Below, piece by piece: positions 11,201 through 22,349 of a DNA stretch of 64,000 nt. The notes beneath the pieces are model-generated. The model had not been told where the DNA came from, searched no databases, and saw only the letters and a program-made list of their open reading frames with translations. Positions within the stretch are counted from its first letter, which is position 1, and each line of letters begins with the position of its first letter. The position numbers and the translations under genes are program-made. The stretch is taken from positions 101,763,853-101,827,852 of the forward strand of contig NC_133327.1 of NCBI RefSeq assembly GCF_042186555.1, read 5' to 3'. Source of the DNA: Aquarana catesbeiana. Lineage: Eukaryota; Chordata; Amphibia; Anura; Ranidae.

Positions 11201-11270
11201 CGTTGAGGAAGGGCTTGCTCCCCCAAAACACGTCCCTTGATCCCCCCTGATGGCAGATAGCACATGTTGA
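11122..11270. repeat. Palindromic hairpin between convergent Harbinger genes (copy A)
   Basis: CAACATGTGCTATCTGCC at the left is mirrored by GGCAGATAGCACATGTTG at the right; the arms (~65 bp) contain a few mismatches and a short AT-rich loop. The same hairpin is present at 14824-14976 in element B. It lies where the plus-strand Myb gene and minus-strand transposase converge. It could be an inserted MITE or a shared 3'-end structure. Confidence 0.85.
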
Positions 11271-11902
11271 CATTGGAAAATTTGTGTGCATCTTCCAAAT
11301 TTGGCTTTTCCAGGGGTGATTTCCCCCCATCTGAACGCTATATCAAACCCAGTTCCTAAATACTGATGTCTGCTATAGCCTTCAGGTTTTACCTAATGTG
11401 AACTTTGTAAGTTCAAGTTTTTTGGCTTTCTTGTTGGTTTTACACAGGCCTGTTTTATCTGAAATGGACATTTCGAATTTTGCTAATGCTACTGCAAAAA
11501 TTGTTATACAACAAACATGTTGGTTTGTTTTAAAAACCTTTGGTAAATGCACATGTGATTGTGCAGGTATTAAAAAGTGGCTTACTCAAGAATGTGTGGA
11601 TTATTGTCTCAACACTACAACACTTTTGGGGTGATGTAATAGCTGTTTGATGCAAAAGTGGGGGTTATTTCCTAAGGGCAAATCCTCTTTGCACTACAAG
11701 TGCAGTTTCAGTGCAGTTGCAAGTGCACTTGTAGTGAAATGTGTTTTTGCATTTAGGAAATAACAGCCAACAGTGCTTTGTATAAGGTTACCGAATCACG
11801 ACATTTTCTCAACTCAAAACATTTCTGTCAGGGTCAGCTAAAACAAACACAAGCAGTAAATGTCCACAAAGATTTTTTTTTTTTTTTTATTTGAAAAAGG
11901 CT
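11271..11902. other. Non-coding part of Harbinger A downstream of the transposase
   Basis: This stretch is closely similar to 14977-15572 in element B (for example ACAAACATGTTGGTTTGTTT in both), and both end in a short repeat (CACTACAAGTGCAGTTTC) and a poly(T) run just before the transposase stop. Short open frames differ between copies and are not supported. Confidence 0.6.
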
Positions 11903-12525
11903 TCACATATTGTCTGGCATATTGATAGCCCCCCTACCCGCAAAGAACTCCAGGTAGCGTAACCGGACATCACGGGCACTCAGGGAGGGCAAGCCAGGAC
12001 GGCCACTTTCAAGCGCCGTCAGTGTGGTTTGATGTAGGATTCCGGCCTCAGGCCCAACTGAGCCAGCATAGTTGGCTGAATGTTTCCGTAAAAAATTATG
12101 GAGAACACAGCACAGCACGGGGTGAGGGTCCTCATCGGTAATGGCCGCATCAGGTGGTCCCCCAGCGCAAATGCTTCATCAGCAACGAACACAAATGGGA
12201 GTCCTTCCACATTGTCCTCTGGAGCTGGCAAGTCCAAGCTGCCATTCTGGAGACGCCTGTAGAACTCCGTCTGGGTGATGACTCCACCATCGGACATCCG
12301 GCCATTCTTCCCCACGTCCACATACAAGAAGTCGTAATTAGCCGACACCACCGCCAACATCACTATACTATTAAACCCCTTGTAATTATAATAGTATGAC
12401 CCCGAGTTGGGTGGTGGGACGATGTGGACGTGTTTCCCATCAATTGCCCCTCCGCAGTTAGGAAAGTCCCACCGCTGGGCAAAGTGGGAGGCCACAGTCT
12501 GCCATTCCTGTGGCGTGGAAGGAAA
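11903..12525 (-). pseudogene. Harbinger A transposase, exon 2 (catalytic half, internally deleted)
   Basis: A splice acceptor (TCAACAG) precedes FPSTPQEWQTVASHFAQRW. The first catalytic Asp lies in CGGAIDGKHVHI and the second in FVFVADEAFALGDHL, the two motifs of the PIF/Harbinger (HARBI1-like) DDE domain. After RPLPMRTLTP the frame shifts directly into sequence for VLHNFLRKH in another frame and on to NMPDNM. The segment between, which should carry the RARRxVENAFG block with the catalytic Glu, is missing. The enzyme cannot be active as encoded. The matching exon in element B has a different breakpoint. The intron to exon 1 spans 12526-13245. Confidence 0.85.
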
Positions 12526-13245
12526 CTGTTGAGGAAAAAACAATAAACATTACTATTTTTACTCTGAAACATGGCAAGCAGATTAGACACAAACATTATG
12601 GGGCAACCTCCAGATAGCATTTATTAAGGGGAATTTAACAAGGCCAAAGTATAAGGTACACCTATCATATTCCCCCTCCCCCCTCTCATGGGCCATTTCT
12701 AACATTATGGGGTGTGTGGAAATCTTGGACAGGTAACCCTCTTCACTTCATTGAGAGATGAATGCCTAAATAATGGGTATTACTTGGAACAGCCCCTCCT
12801 TAGTTACACTATTGGCAGACCACTGGACAGGTAAGAAGTGTCAGAATACAAAGATATAAATACACATTGTACACATTTGAGGACATTTGGACATTCTGCT
12901 AGTACCTATCAAGATAATAATAGGATACAAAAACTTTAAACATTACCATTGGAAAGTATACAGGCAGGCCCTTGCACTACATGCTTTGTGGAATTCATCC
13001 ATACATCTGACCACTAAAGAGATGGGTATAGTGTGTATGGGTTTGGCAAAGTCAGCAGATAGATGATTGAGGATAGATAGAGAATTGGGATCAGCTGACT
13101 TAGCAGTTGGGGGAGGGAGGGTTACTAAAAATTATTTGGGGACACCATATTACAATCATGGTAATTAGGGAATGAGGAAAGAAATACAATATATTATCAA
13201 ACATTCAATACAATAAAATGTGATATTAAAGGATAAAAATCTTAC
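12526..13245 (-). other. Intron of Harbinger A transposase
   Basis: Bounded by GTAAG (donor, 13245-13241 minus) and TCAACAG (acceptor, 12532-12526 minus). It is shorter than the intron in B (16264-17236) because a ~250-bp stretch around 16880-17140 of B is absent here. No other feature is seen. Confidence 0.7.
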
Positions 13246-13701
13246 CTTCATATACTCCTTCTGCAGGACCTGTATGATGGCAGAACAGGTCTCTGGGATA
13301 ATGATCCCCAAAGCCTGGGGGGAGATGCCTGTCGAGAACTTCAAGTCCTGCAGACTTCTCCCTGTGGCCAAATACCGCAAGGTAGCGACCAACCTCTGCT
13401 CCGGAGTGATGGCTTGCCTCATGCAGGTATCCTGCCTGCTGATATAGGGGGTCAGCGAAGCCAACAAACGGTGAAACACGGGGTCCGTCATCCTGAGAAA
13501 GTTCCTGAAATCATCAGGATTATTCTCACGGATCTCACGGAGCAAAGGCATATGAGAGAACTGGTCACGTTGAAGCAACCAATTCTTGGTCCATGAACTC
13601 CTCCCCACCCTGTTCATGGATTGGACTTGTGTCAAGGTCAGGACCCCAACACCAAGCCCCCGCACAGCACGAACTCTACGAGGAGCATGCATACGAAACA
13701 T
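13246..13701 (-). pseudogene. Harbinger A transposase, exon 1 (intact frame of a broken gene)
   Basis: The frame opens at ATG 13701 and runs 152 codons to a GT donor after QVLQKEYMK. It contains RENNPDDFRNFLRMTDPVFH, then RQAITPEQRLVATLRYLATG and SLQDLKFSTGISPQALG, the N-terminal helix-turn-helix region typical of PIF/Harbinger transposases (DDE_Tnp_4-type family). The same exon occurs at 17237-17680 (element B, minus) and 59739-60196 (copy C, plus). The exon is undamaged here, but exon 2 lacks the third catalytic residue. Confidence 0.85.
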
Positions 13702-14714
13702 GGCTAGAAAACGGTCGGCTGCTCAGAACGAAGTAACAGAAAGCACTGAAGAACAGCAAGGCCTGTGAAGAGCGACCTGAAAAACAGCAACAAGCAGGCA
13801 AGATCACACAGAAAACTCCGATACGAACTGACTGCACGCACTGAAGAGCAGATACAAACCCACAAGCACAAACTGAACGGCAGAAAACGATCTGAAAGCC
13901 ACGAGTCTGAAAAAGCGCGAATCGTCTCTCACCAAACTTTTACTAACATGAGATTAGCAAAAGGAGCCCAAAGGGTGCCGCGCTTGGTTCTGAACCGGCC
14001 TTTTCTAGTCTTGTCGTACGTGGTGTACGTGACCGCGTGGTTGGCGATCGGAAATTCCGACAACTTTGTGCGACCATGTGTAGGCAAAACAAGTTTGAGC
14101 CAACATCCGTCGTAAAAAATCCTAGGATTTTGTTGTCGGAATGTCCGAACAAAGTCCGACCGTGTGTATGCCCTATTATAATGCAGGAAGAACAAAGTAG
14201 TTTTGCTGCTGATATTCACACAAACTTCTTTCTTTATTATTTATCGTGATTCCCTCAATATATTATGATTTGTCATATCTGACCAAAAATCTATATCATT
14301 TTTTTTGTGTTTCTTTTTTTTAAAACCCTGATGTGATTTTTAAAAAATTTTTTTTGGTTTGTATCTTTTTCAAGGCTGATCTTGTTATTTTTTTTTTTCG
14401 TTATTTAACATCCTGAAAATTTTTGTGTGTGTTTTGTGTGTCAGGTTACCACAACAACATTATTATCTTGTATTATTTAATCTCAAGGAGGTTGCTTGGT
14501 GTTGGTGTCTCTTGTTAATTTCACATTGTATTTTTGAAATGTACCTGAATCCTCACAAACAAACTGTCCTTTTTGAAGGAAAACACACATAGGCATGTAC
14601 AATTGAAACCAAAAAACCTTTATTAAGGGCTCATAACCAAACAAAGAGGGAGGCAACGCTGGAGAAACAGCAGAAATTGGTGAAGCCTTTGACCCCCAGG
14701 GCACACATCAATTA

Positions 14715-14823
14715 TTTTACTGCAAAATTGGTGGCCTGAGGAGTCCATATCTAAGGGAGTACAGTCTGGTCCAGAAGTCCCAGAGATCATGAAAGCAGTA
14801 GATGACATGTATGTCCCCAGGCA
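14715..14823 (+). pseudogene. MADF remnant in Harbinger B
   Basis: TGGCCTGAGGAGTCCATAT to GATGACATGTATGTCCCCAG matches 8320-8410 of element A. Sequence identity breaks at 14823, where the hairpin begins, marking the edge of the internal deletion. Confidence 0.7.
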
Positions 14824-14976
14824 TGTCAACATGTGCTATCTGCCATCACGGGAGATCAATGGATGCATTTTGGGGGTGCAACCCCTTCCTCAATAATAAA
14901 GTAGCTGTGAGGAAGGGGTTGCACCCCAAAAACACGTCCCTTGATCCCCCATGATGGCAGCTAGCACATGTTGACA
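14824..14976. repeat. Palindromic hairpin (copy B)
   Basis: TGTCAACATGTGCTATCTGC and GCAGCTAGCACATGTTGACA form the outer arms, continuing inward through TTTTGGGGGTGCAACCCCTT and its complement. It is the counterpart of 11122-11270; the base-paired layout is retained although single bases differ. Confidence 0.85.
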
Positions 14977-15572
14977 TTCGGCAATTGGTGTGCATCTTCA
15001 AAATTTGGCTTTTCTAGGGGTGACTTCGCCCCATCTGAACGCAATATCAAACACAGTTTGTAAATACTCATGTCTGATATTGCCTACCAAATGTGAACTT
15101 TGTAAGTTCAAGATTTGTGTCTTTCTTGTTGGTTTTAAACATGCCTGTTTTATCTTAAATGGACATTTCTACTTTTTCTAATGTGACCCCAAAAATTGTT
15201 ATACAACAAACATGTTGGTTTGTTTTAAAAACCTTTTCTAAATGCACATGTGATTGTGCTGGTATTAAAAAGATTGTTAATCAAGAATGTGTGGATTATT
15301 GTTTCAACGCTCCAACACTTTTGTTGTGCTCTAATTGGTGTTTGCAGTGACAATGGGGGTTATTTCCTAAGGGCAAATCCACTTTGCACTACAAGTGCAG
15401 TTTCAAGTGCACATGTAGTGCAAAGTGTCTTTACATTGTTTTGCACTACACTACAATCACGCCATTTTCAGGACTCACCACATTTCTGTCAGGGTCAGCT
15501 AAAAGAAACACAAGCAGTAAATGTCACCAAAGATTTTAGTAGGTAATTTTTTTTTTTTATTTGAAAAAGGTT

Positions 15573-16263
15573 TCAGACATTGTCTGGCATATTGATAGCC
15601 CCCCTACCCGCAAAGTATTCGAGGTATCTTAGACGGACATCACGGGCACTCAGGGGGGGCAAGCCAGGATGGCCACTTTCAAGCACCGTCAGGGTTGGTT
15701 CATTTTGAATTCCAGCATCAGGCCCAACTGAGCCAGCATAGTTGGCAAAATGTTGCCGTAAAAAGTTCTGTAGAACACAGCATGCCAGGATGATATGATT
15801 CAGTTTGTACTCCACCATATGTATGGGTGTAAGAAATAGGTGGAACCGGCTGGTCCTGGGTGAGGGTCCTCATCTGGAATGGCCGCATAAGATGGTCCCC
15901 CAGCGCAAACGCTTCATCTGCAACGAAGACGAATGGGAGTCCTTCCACATTGTCTTCTGGAAGTGGCAAGTCCAAGCTACCATTCTGGAGACGCCTGTAG
16001 AACTCCGTCTGGGCAATGACTCCACCATCGGACATCCAGCCATTCTTCCCCACGTCCACATACAGGAACTCGTAAGTAGCTGACACCACCGCCAACATTA
16101 CAATACTATTGAACCCCTTATAGTTGAAATAGTATGACCCGGAGTTGGGTGGTGGGACAATGTGGACGTTTTTCCCATCAATTGCCCCTCCGCAGTTAGG
16201 AAAGTCCCACCGCTGGGCAAAGTGGGAGGCCACAGTCTGCCATTCCTGTGGCGTGGAAGGAAA
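15573..16263 (-). pseudogene. Harbinger B transposase, exon 2 (internally deleted)
   Basis: It parallels exon 2 of element A: FPSTPQEWQTVASHFAQRW, first Asp in CGGAIDGKNVHI, second Asp in FVFVADEAFALGDHL. After MRTLTQDQPVPP the frame changes and resumes as VEYKLNHIILACCVLQNFLR, ending NMPDNV. The part with the catalytic Glu (expected RARRxVENAFG region) is missing, and the breakpoint differs from that in A: B keeps about 80 bp more. The protein would be inactive. Confidence 0.85.
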
Positions 16264-17236
16264 CTGTGGAGTCAAACAAGAAAAAAAAAATTGTCATTTT
16301 GCACATAAACAGGGAAAGCAGATTAGACACAAACATTCTTGGCCAACATCAACATAACATTTATTTGAGGGTGTTTTTAAAGACCAAAGTATAAGGTACA
16401 CCTATCAGATTCCCCCTCCCCCACCCCCTCTCATGGGCCATTTCTAACATTATACGGGGGGGGAACTCTTGGACAGGTAACCCTCTCCACTTCATTGAGA
16501 GATTAATGCCTAAATAATGGGTCTTACTTTGGCCAGCCCGTCCTTAGTTACACTACTGGCAGCCCACTGGACAGGTAAGAAGTGTCATAATACGAAGATA
16601 TAAATACACATTGTACACATTTGAGCACATTTGTACATTCTGCTATTACCTATCAAGATAATAATAGTATACAGAAACTTTTAACAGTACCATTTGAAAG
16701 TATACAGGCAGGCCCTTGCACTACATGCTTTGGGGAATTCATCCATAAATCTGACCACAAAAGAGGTGGGTATAGTGTGTATGGGTTTGGCAAAGTCAGC
16801 AGATAGATGATTGAGGATAGATAGAGAATTGGTGTCAGCTGACTTAGCAGTTGGGGGGAGGGAGGGTTCCAAATGATTTGGGGACCCCCCTAAAAAAGCC
16901 TCTGGCACCCTGCCTGAATTTAAAGCACAAATTACATTTAAAAACATTTTAGGGGGTGTTTGGGGTAAAACACTACTATGGAGCTGATAAAATACATTGT
17001 TAAGTGACTACATGAGGTGAATATAGAGCCAGGAGACCATGCTGAGGAGGTTAGTGAAGGCAAATATGTATGAAGGACAAAAAAAAGAAATTAAATAAAA
17101 ATCCAGCATGCATGAGGACAAAGGGGACATTCACAGCATGTTACAATCATGGTAATTAGGGAATGAGGAAAGAAATGCAATACATTAGCAAACATTATAT
17201 ACAATAAAATGTGATACTAAAGGATAAAAATTTTAC
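16264..17236 (-). other. Intron of Harbinger B transposase
   Basis: Bounded by a GTAAAA donor (17236 downward) and a CCACAG acceptor. It includes a ~250-bp section absent from the same intron of A but present in copy C (60230-60450, plus), so A has lost it. Confidence 0.65.
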
Positions 17237-17680
17237 CTTAATATACTCCTTCTGCAGGACCTGGATGATGGCAGAACAGGTCTCTGGAATAATGATCCCC
17301 AGAGCCTGGGGGAGATGCCTGTCAAGAACTTCAAGTCCTGCAGACTTCTCCCCTTCACCAAGTACCACAGGGTGGCGACGAGCCTCTGCTCCGGAGTGAT
17401 GGCTTGCCTCATGCAGGTATCATGCCTGCTAATATAAGGAGTCAGCAAAGCCAACAAACAGTGAAATACGGGGTCCGTCATCCGGAGAAAGTTCCTGAAA
17501 TCATCAGGATTATTCTCACGGATCTCACGGAGAAAAGGCATATGACAGAACTGGTCATGCTGGAGCAACCAATTCTTGGTCCATGAACTCCTCCCCACCC
17601 TGGACTTATATCAAGGTCAGGACCCCAACACCAAGCCCCCGCACAGCACGAACTCTACGAGGAGTACATATATGCAACAT
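17237..17680 (-). pseudogene. Harbinger B transposase, exon 1 (stop and frameshift)
   Basis: Homologous to 13246-13701. From ATG 17680 the frame reads TPRRVRAVRGLGVGVLTL and then meets a TAA (GATATAAG where A has GACACAAG); a short deletion removes the stretch matching QSMN. Downstream the frame is restored from 17598 (GRSSWTKNWLLQHDQF) until LKFLTGISP, where loss of one G in a G-run shifts it. At least three lesions disable the exon. Confidence 0.8.
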
Positions 17681-18160
17681 GGCTAGAAAACGGTCGGCTG
17701 CTCAGAACGAAGTAACAGAACGCACTAAAGAACAGCAAGGCCTGTGAAGAGCGACCTGAAAAACAGTAACGAACGAACAAGAACAGAATGACAAGAGTCA
17801 CGCATCACTTGCTGCACGCACTGAAGAGCAGATACAAACCCACAAGCACAAACTGAACAGCAGAAAATGATCTGAAAACCACGAGTCTGAAAAAGCGCAA
17901 ATCATCTCTCGCCAAACTTTTACTAACACGAGATTAGCAAAAGGAGCCCAAAGGGTGCCGCGCTTGGTTCTGAACTGGCCTTTTCTAGTCTCGTCGTACG
18001 TGGTGTACGTCACCGCGTTCTTGGCGATCGGAAATTCCGACAACTTTGTGCGAATGTGTGTACGCAAAACAAGTTTGAGCCAACATCCGTCGGAAAAAAT
18101 CCATGGATTTTGTTGTCGGAATGTCCGATCAATGTCCGATCGTGTGTACGAGGCATAAGG

Positions 18161-18746
18161 GCACGAATATCAAGCACTGTCACTAATGAACACTGGAATA
18201 AGAAGATTGTATTGAGTAATATTGTTTACCAAGAGGAACAATATTTCAAGCATAACTAATACCTGTGCACTATAATTAAGACTATTCAAAGCAACATTGT
18301 TTTTTCTGATTAACACTTGTTATTTTGAGCACAAGTCACTTTACCATTGACTGCATTTTTTCCCCCTCCCCCTTTCCCTTCCATTTCCCTCTCTCCCCCA
18401 ACTCCCCTTCCTTTTTCCCTTCCACTCACCTTAGCGCTTTATATCAATGCACGGTATGAATACATGGGCATATTTTGATATAACAGCATTACATGGTAGA
18501 CAGTGAGTTCCGTAGGATCAGCCACTGTCTGAAGCAAATTACATATACATCATTTTCTATTTTTATGTAAAATCACTTTTGGTTGTTACCTTTTTTTTGG
18601 GGATAAAGTTTTTCAAGAATTTTTATCAACCAGCATTTTTACACTTTCACTCACCTATCAGAGGTGACCTTAACATGTTATCACAGTGTCATAACACTTT
18701 GCCATAAAACCAGAACAGCGCCGCACCCACACCTAATTTCTTCTCA
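18161..18746 (-). repeat. Right arm of the long inverted repeat (partner 4811-5389)
   Basis: Reverse complement of 4811-5389, from GCACGAATATCAAGCACTG to CACCTAATTTCTTCTCA. Homology ends abruptly on both sides: inside it abuts the end of Harbinger B, outside it abuts unassigned sequence (AGCTTTTTCCACTTCGG). Confidence 0.9.
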
Positions 18747-21289
18747 GTTCAGCTTTTTCCACTTCGGTGGTGATTGCATTTGTGGAGGCAGCAGTTCTGA
18801 ACCACTTTTTTACCTACCCCCATTGCACGGATTCATCATTATTTTCTTATTCAGATGCCCATAGTTGCCTACATCTGTTTGAGAAATACCTGCACAGACA
18901 CAGCATTGTATGTGCTTGCAATTCCTCAAATCTACCACCTTTCACTATAAGCATCTGACACCTTAAAATGAATCTCAAGCAAACTGGTTTTTATACATTT
19001 TATATAAAGTAGGGAGCAGTTAGAACCAGTGGCTTTAAAAATGCTCACGTGACCAGAGCAGCATCTGAGTAAAGGTGGTGACTGACTGGTGGCTGACAGG
19101 CAAAACAGCGGGGCAGGCACACTTAGTAGACTGATAGAAGGATCCTTGTCTCACCTCTCTAGTTTCCCCAGATAGTGGAGCCAGAAATGGTATCTGTGCT
19201 CTGTCCCTCCTTGACAGGAACCTCTCCCCCTAGTGCTAAATACACTGTCTCTAACCAGTGGGGATCCTGTCCCTACTCTACCCACTTTGCAAACAGAAGC
19301 CAACCGCAGTTTGGCAATGCTATTTATTAGCATCGCCCTCACTAAAGATGGCCGTGGGGTTGCAGCTTCCAATCGGACAGCTCCTCCTCTGATGACACCT
19401 ACGGAGGCTTCGGAGGAACAAAGCGCCTCACAACCTCCATTCACTCTGTACAACGACCAGCCAAACAGCGCCTCCTACAGAGGGAAGGATATAATTAACC
19501 TGCCTACAGGGGATATTGTTACAACCAGTCACTGAGTAACAATGCTGGGGGAGGGTGATTTTTACAGCCTGCCTATGACAATCATTGCTTGGGGGGTAAC
19601 GTTGCTACTACTGACCACCATTCTGGAGAGGAGGCGGGGTTATAGCAGATACTTACATCAAATGCTGAGGGTTTGTATTGCTGCCAATAACACCATGCTG
19701 GGGTTTACTATTACTGACACCAGTGATGGGCCTTATTTACTGCCATACACTGATAAACAACACCTACTTTATTGGGCACACTTCCATGTTTTCAGTGGAT
19801 GGCTGCATTTTTCATCTTGATATCTTGTGTCTCTCCTACCTATTTGCACATGTTGGCAACTATGCAGAATATAGCATCTGTGAGATCCTGCACATCAAAT
19901 GGATTGATATGGTAAATTCAGTCTACTTAAGGTTGCAGCGGTGTATATAGTGCTGTTGTTCACCCTCCACCAGACAATTCTGCTCCCACCACCAGTATGC
20001 AGAATATGTAATTTCAAAATTATCACTGAAAAAAGGTTTTTAATGTATTAGGTGGTATTAAAAAAAATGATCCACCCTGGGTGCTAGAAATGCTAGGCAT
20101 GCTAGTAATTAGAACTACTGCTTTTGTGTGCCTGCAGTGGAGATTCACTTTCTCTCTTTGTCTTGGTGCCCATTATCACTAGAACAGGAAAATCCAAAAT
20201 TTTACATAGATATCTTTGAACAGCAGGTGAGGGGACATCTTCCAATGGGAATACCGGACCTGGTGGCAATTGCCTCATTTTGAAAACATTTCTACTTTAT
20301 TCCTGTTGTGTGTTTAGTATGGGAAGTGAAATCTCAACATAAAGGATTAAGATGGATTATTATTACTATTTACAGAGTTGATTAGGAAGAATTTGTATCT
20401 CCAAAAGATATAAAAGTTTATCAGCTGCTGTACAGTATATTCAAATTCGCTAAATAATAATGGGCACATCTAAACCTTTAGCTGCTTGGAAGATTATCTT
20501 GAATTAGGTAAGATACTCTGTCACTTCATTACCCAATCAATATTATTGGATACCTCATCAATAATGTCCTACATGAAGTTTATTTGTGCTTAGCGTACTT
20601 AGAAAAGGTCTTTAATAAACAATTACTGCAATTTCAAAGTGCATTTCAATGTTAGTGGATCACAGGCAATAATCCCTTGATGTCCACATAAAATGTCAGC
20701 CTTGACCTACCCCTTATTATCCTTCAGATGAATTGTTACATCCTGCTACCTTCTTCTTTGCTCTGATATAGTGATATGCCAATGTTTTTATTTCAAGTCA
20801 GCAGCAAATTCCTGAGCGTAATCTTGAGTTAGATAAAATCCTACAAAGATAAATAGTTAATCAATTCACCCAGTGGTTTAGCGGCCATTGCTAGCAAGGA
20901 TTTTAAATGTCATAATTACAAAAGAAAGGAAGGTAGATTTTCTCTAATATGGTACCTCGGTGTTAACACCTATTTTTTTTTTTACTGTAAATGCTAATCA
21001 AGGATGAATTTTTTTTTTTGCTTGTCAGTAGTTTAAACTAAACAACCTGCTAACATAAAAAATGAACAATCCTTTGAGCATGTGTCTAGTCCAGTTCATT
21101 TTACTGTAATATTAAACTTATTGTCTTGTCTTGTCTTTAAACTCAGAAAACTTTATGACTCATTGTAAGGTGCTAAAGATGGTCCAATTTCCCATTTATA
21201 AAAGAAGTGCATGATCTACCCAAGCCTACCAAAAAGAAGGATTCGATTTAGTATTTCTAGTGGGCTGGACACAAATATGATAGTAGTCC
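18747..21289. other. Unassigned sequence; no gene seen
   Basis: 19200-19830 is relatively GC-rich with short open frames on both strands but no recognisable domain, and contains a loose repetition of ACTGACACCA/ACTGACCACCA-like words. The rest is AT-rich and featureless to me. Confidence 0.4.
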
Positions 21290-22345
21290 TTAAAGTGAAA
21301 CTAAAGGCTCATTTTTTTTTCCTAAACTAAAAAAGAGGTTATATACTTACCTGCCCTTTGCAATGATATTGTATAGAGCAGCTCCTTTCCTCTTCTTCTG
21401 GCATCTCCTGCCAGGGCTGTTTGCTCTTCCTCGTGTAGCCATGCCCTATGGGGCACATGTGCGGGTGCACTCCTGAGCTGGGCTCTGTGCTTGACCACCT
21501 TGTGTATCCTGTTAGAAGAAGAAGAAAGGAGAGAGCCGCTGCAGCTGGGCACAGCTCTAAATCAAGAGAGGACTCAGGTAAGTGTTTAGGGCTAGGTGGC
21601 TAATGCAGAGAATACACTAAAGTAGAAAATCTTTTTATATTTTGTTTTATTCTTTGTTTAGAGAAAGACAAAGGTTAATAATCACAATGTCCAAACCATT
21701 ATCAGAACAAGACAAGTCAGACAGCTGAGGTGGTATATAAAAATAACAAACAGAAAAGTATACACTTGTGATTCTTATAGAGAACAAGTCGTGGATTTAG
21801 AGGTTCCTATCAAAGAACAGATCATTCCAAGCAAAAGTGGTAAACTACAAAGGAATGGAAGCATGCCTCCAAATGAATGAAGAGATACAGAGAGTGAGAG
21901 AGAGAGAGAGAGAGAGATGGGTGTATGTCAATGGGAGAGGGAAATGGCTGAATTCAGCTCAGAGCCTACAGTACAGATCCAGTTAAAGTGGATTTGATGG
22001 AAGTCCGCTGATCAGAGTGAGGTGGTTGACCAGGGCCACTCACAAGGTGTTCCCTATCAGAGGGGCCCAGGAGCTCCTGATATACAAAAGAACAGGAAAC
22101 GATCAATCACATATACCACCTCTCCTAACTTTGGTAAAAGGAAGCTGTTCCATATGTTCAATATCATTTATTTTATTAAGCCTCAAAGAAATTGGTAGCT
22201 TAATAGGTTGTTTCCAAAAAGCCTGGACACAAGCCTGCACTGCATTCAAAAGATGAACCATAAGTGAAGATTTGTAACGTAAGAGCGGGAGACTATTACG
22301 ATGTAACAAGTGGTAGAAAACTTTTGACTTTAGAACCACTTTAAG
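21290..22345. other. Possible MITE end and unassigned sequence
   Basis: TTAAAGTGAAACTAAAGGC at 21290 resembles the TTAA-flanked starts seen at 22346 and 29949, but I cannot place a matching right end. A short (GA)n run lies at about 21895-21917. No coding region is supported. Confidence 0.35.
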
Positions 22346-22349
22346 TTAA

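Larger units (their letters stand above)
7426..14172. mobile_element. PIF/Harbinger element A (degenerate, three gene regions)
   Basis: The left end CCATACACACGGTCGGA and the right end TCCGACCGTGTGTATG form terminal inverted repeats. Inside are, left to right: a proline-rich/MADF gene (minus), a Myb/SANT-like gene (plus) starting about 170 bp from the MADF open frame, a hairpin, and a two-exon DDE transposase (minus). A transposase plus a Myb-like partner is the usual PIF/Harbinger gene set; the MADF gene is additional. Exact ends and the 3-bp target duplication are uncertain because terminal units are tandemly duplicated on the left and element B follows directly on the right. Confidence 0.8.
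14173..18155. mobile_element. PIF/Harbinger element B (internally deleted relative of A)
   Basis: It repeats the layout of element A from TATTATAATGCAGGAAG onward: a left non-coding segment, a MADF remnant (14715-14823), then directly the hairpin (14824-14976) and the two transposase exons. The MADF exons and the whole Myb-like gene are gone. The right end (TGTTGTCGGAATGTCCGA ... GTGTGTACGAGGC) matches the right end of A. There is no separate left terminal repeat; the right terminus of A stands in its place, so A and B may have arisen by tandem duplication or recombination. Confidence 0.8.

Noticed and set aside
11122..11270. microRNA precursor
   Set aside because: The arms are far longer than a typical pre-miRNA and the hairpin occurs in two transposon copies; small-RNA data would be needed.
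4811..18746. Maverick/Polinton element
   Set aside because: Size and long inverted ends would fit, but no polymerase, integrase, ATPase or capsid gene is present between the arms.
19233..19950. Possible host gene exons (100-, 92- and 90-codon frames)
   Set aside because: Frames on both strands, no domain, no consistent splice sites.
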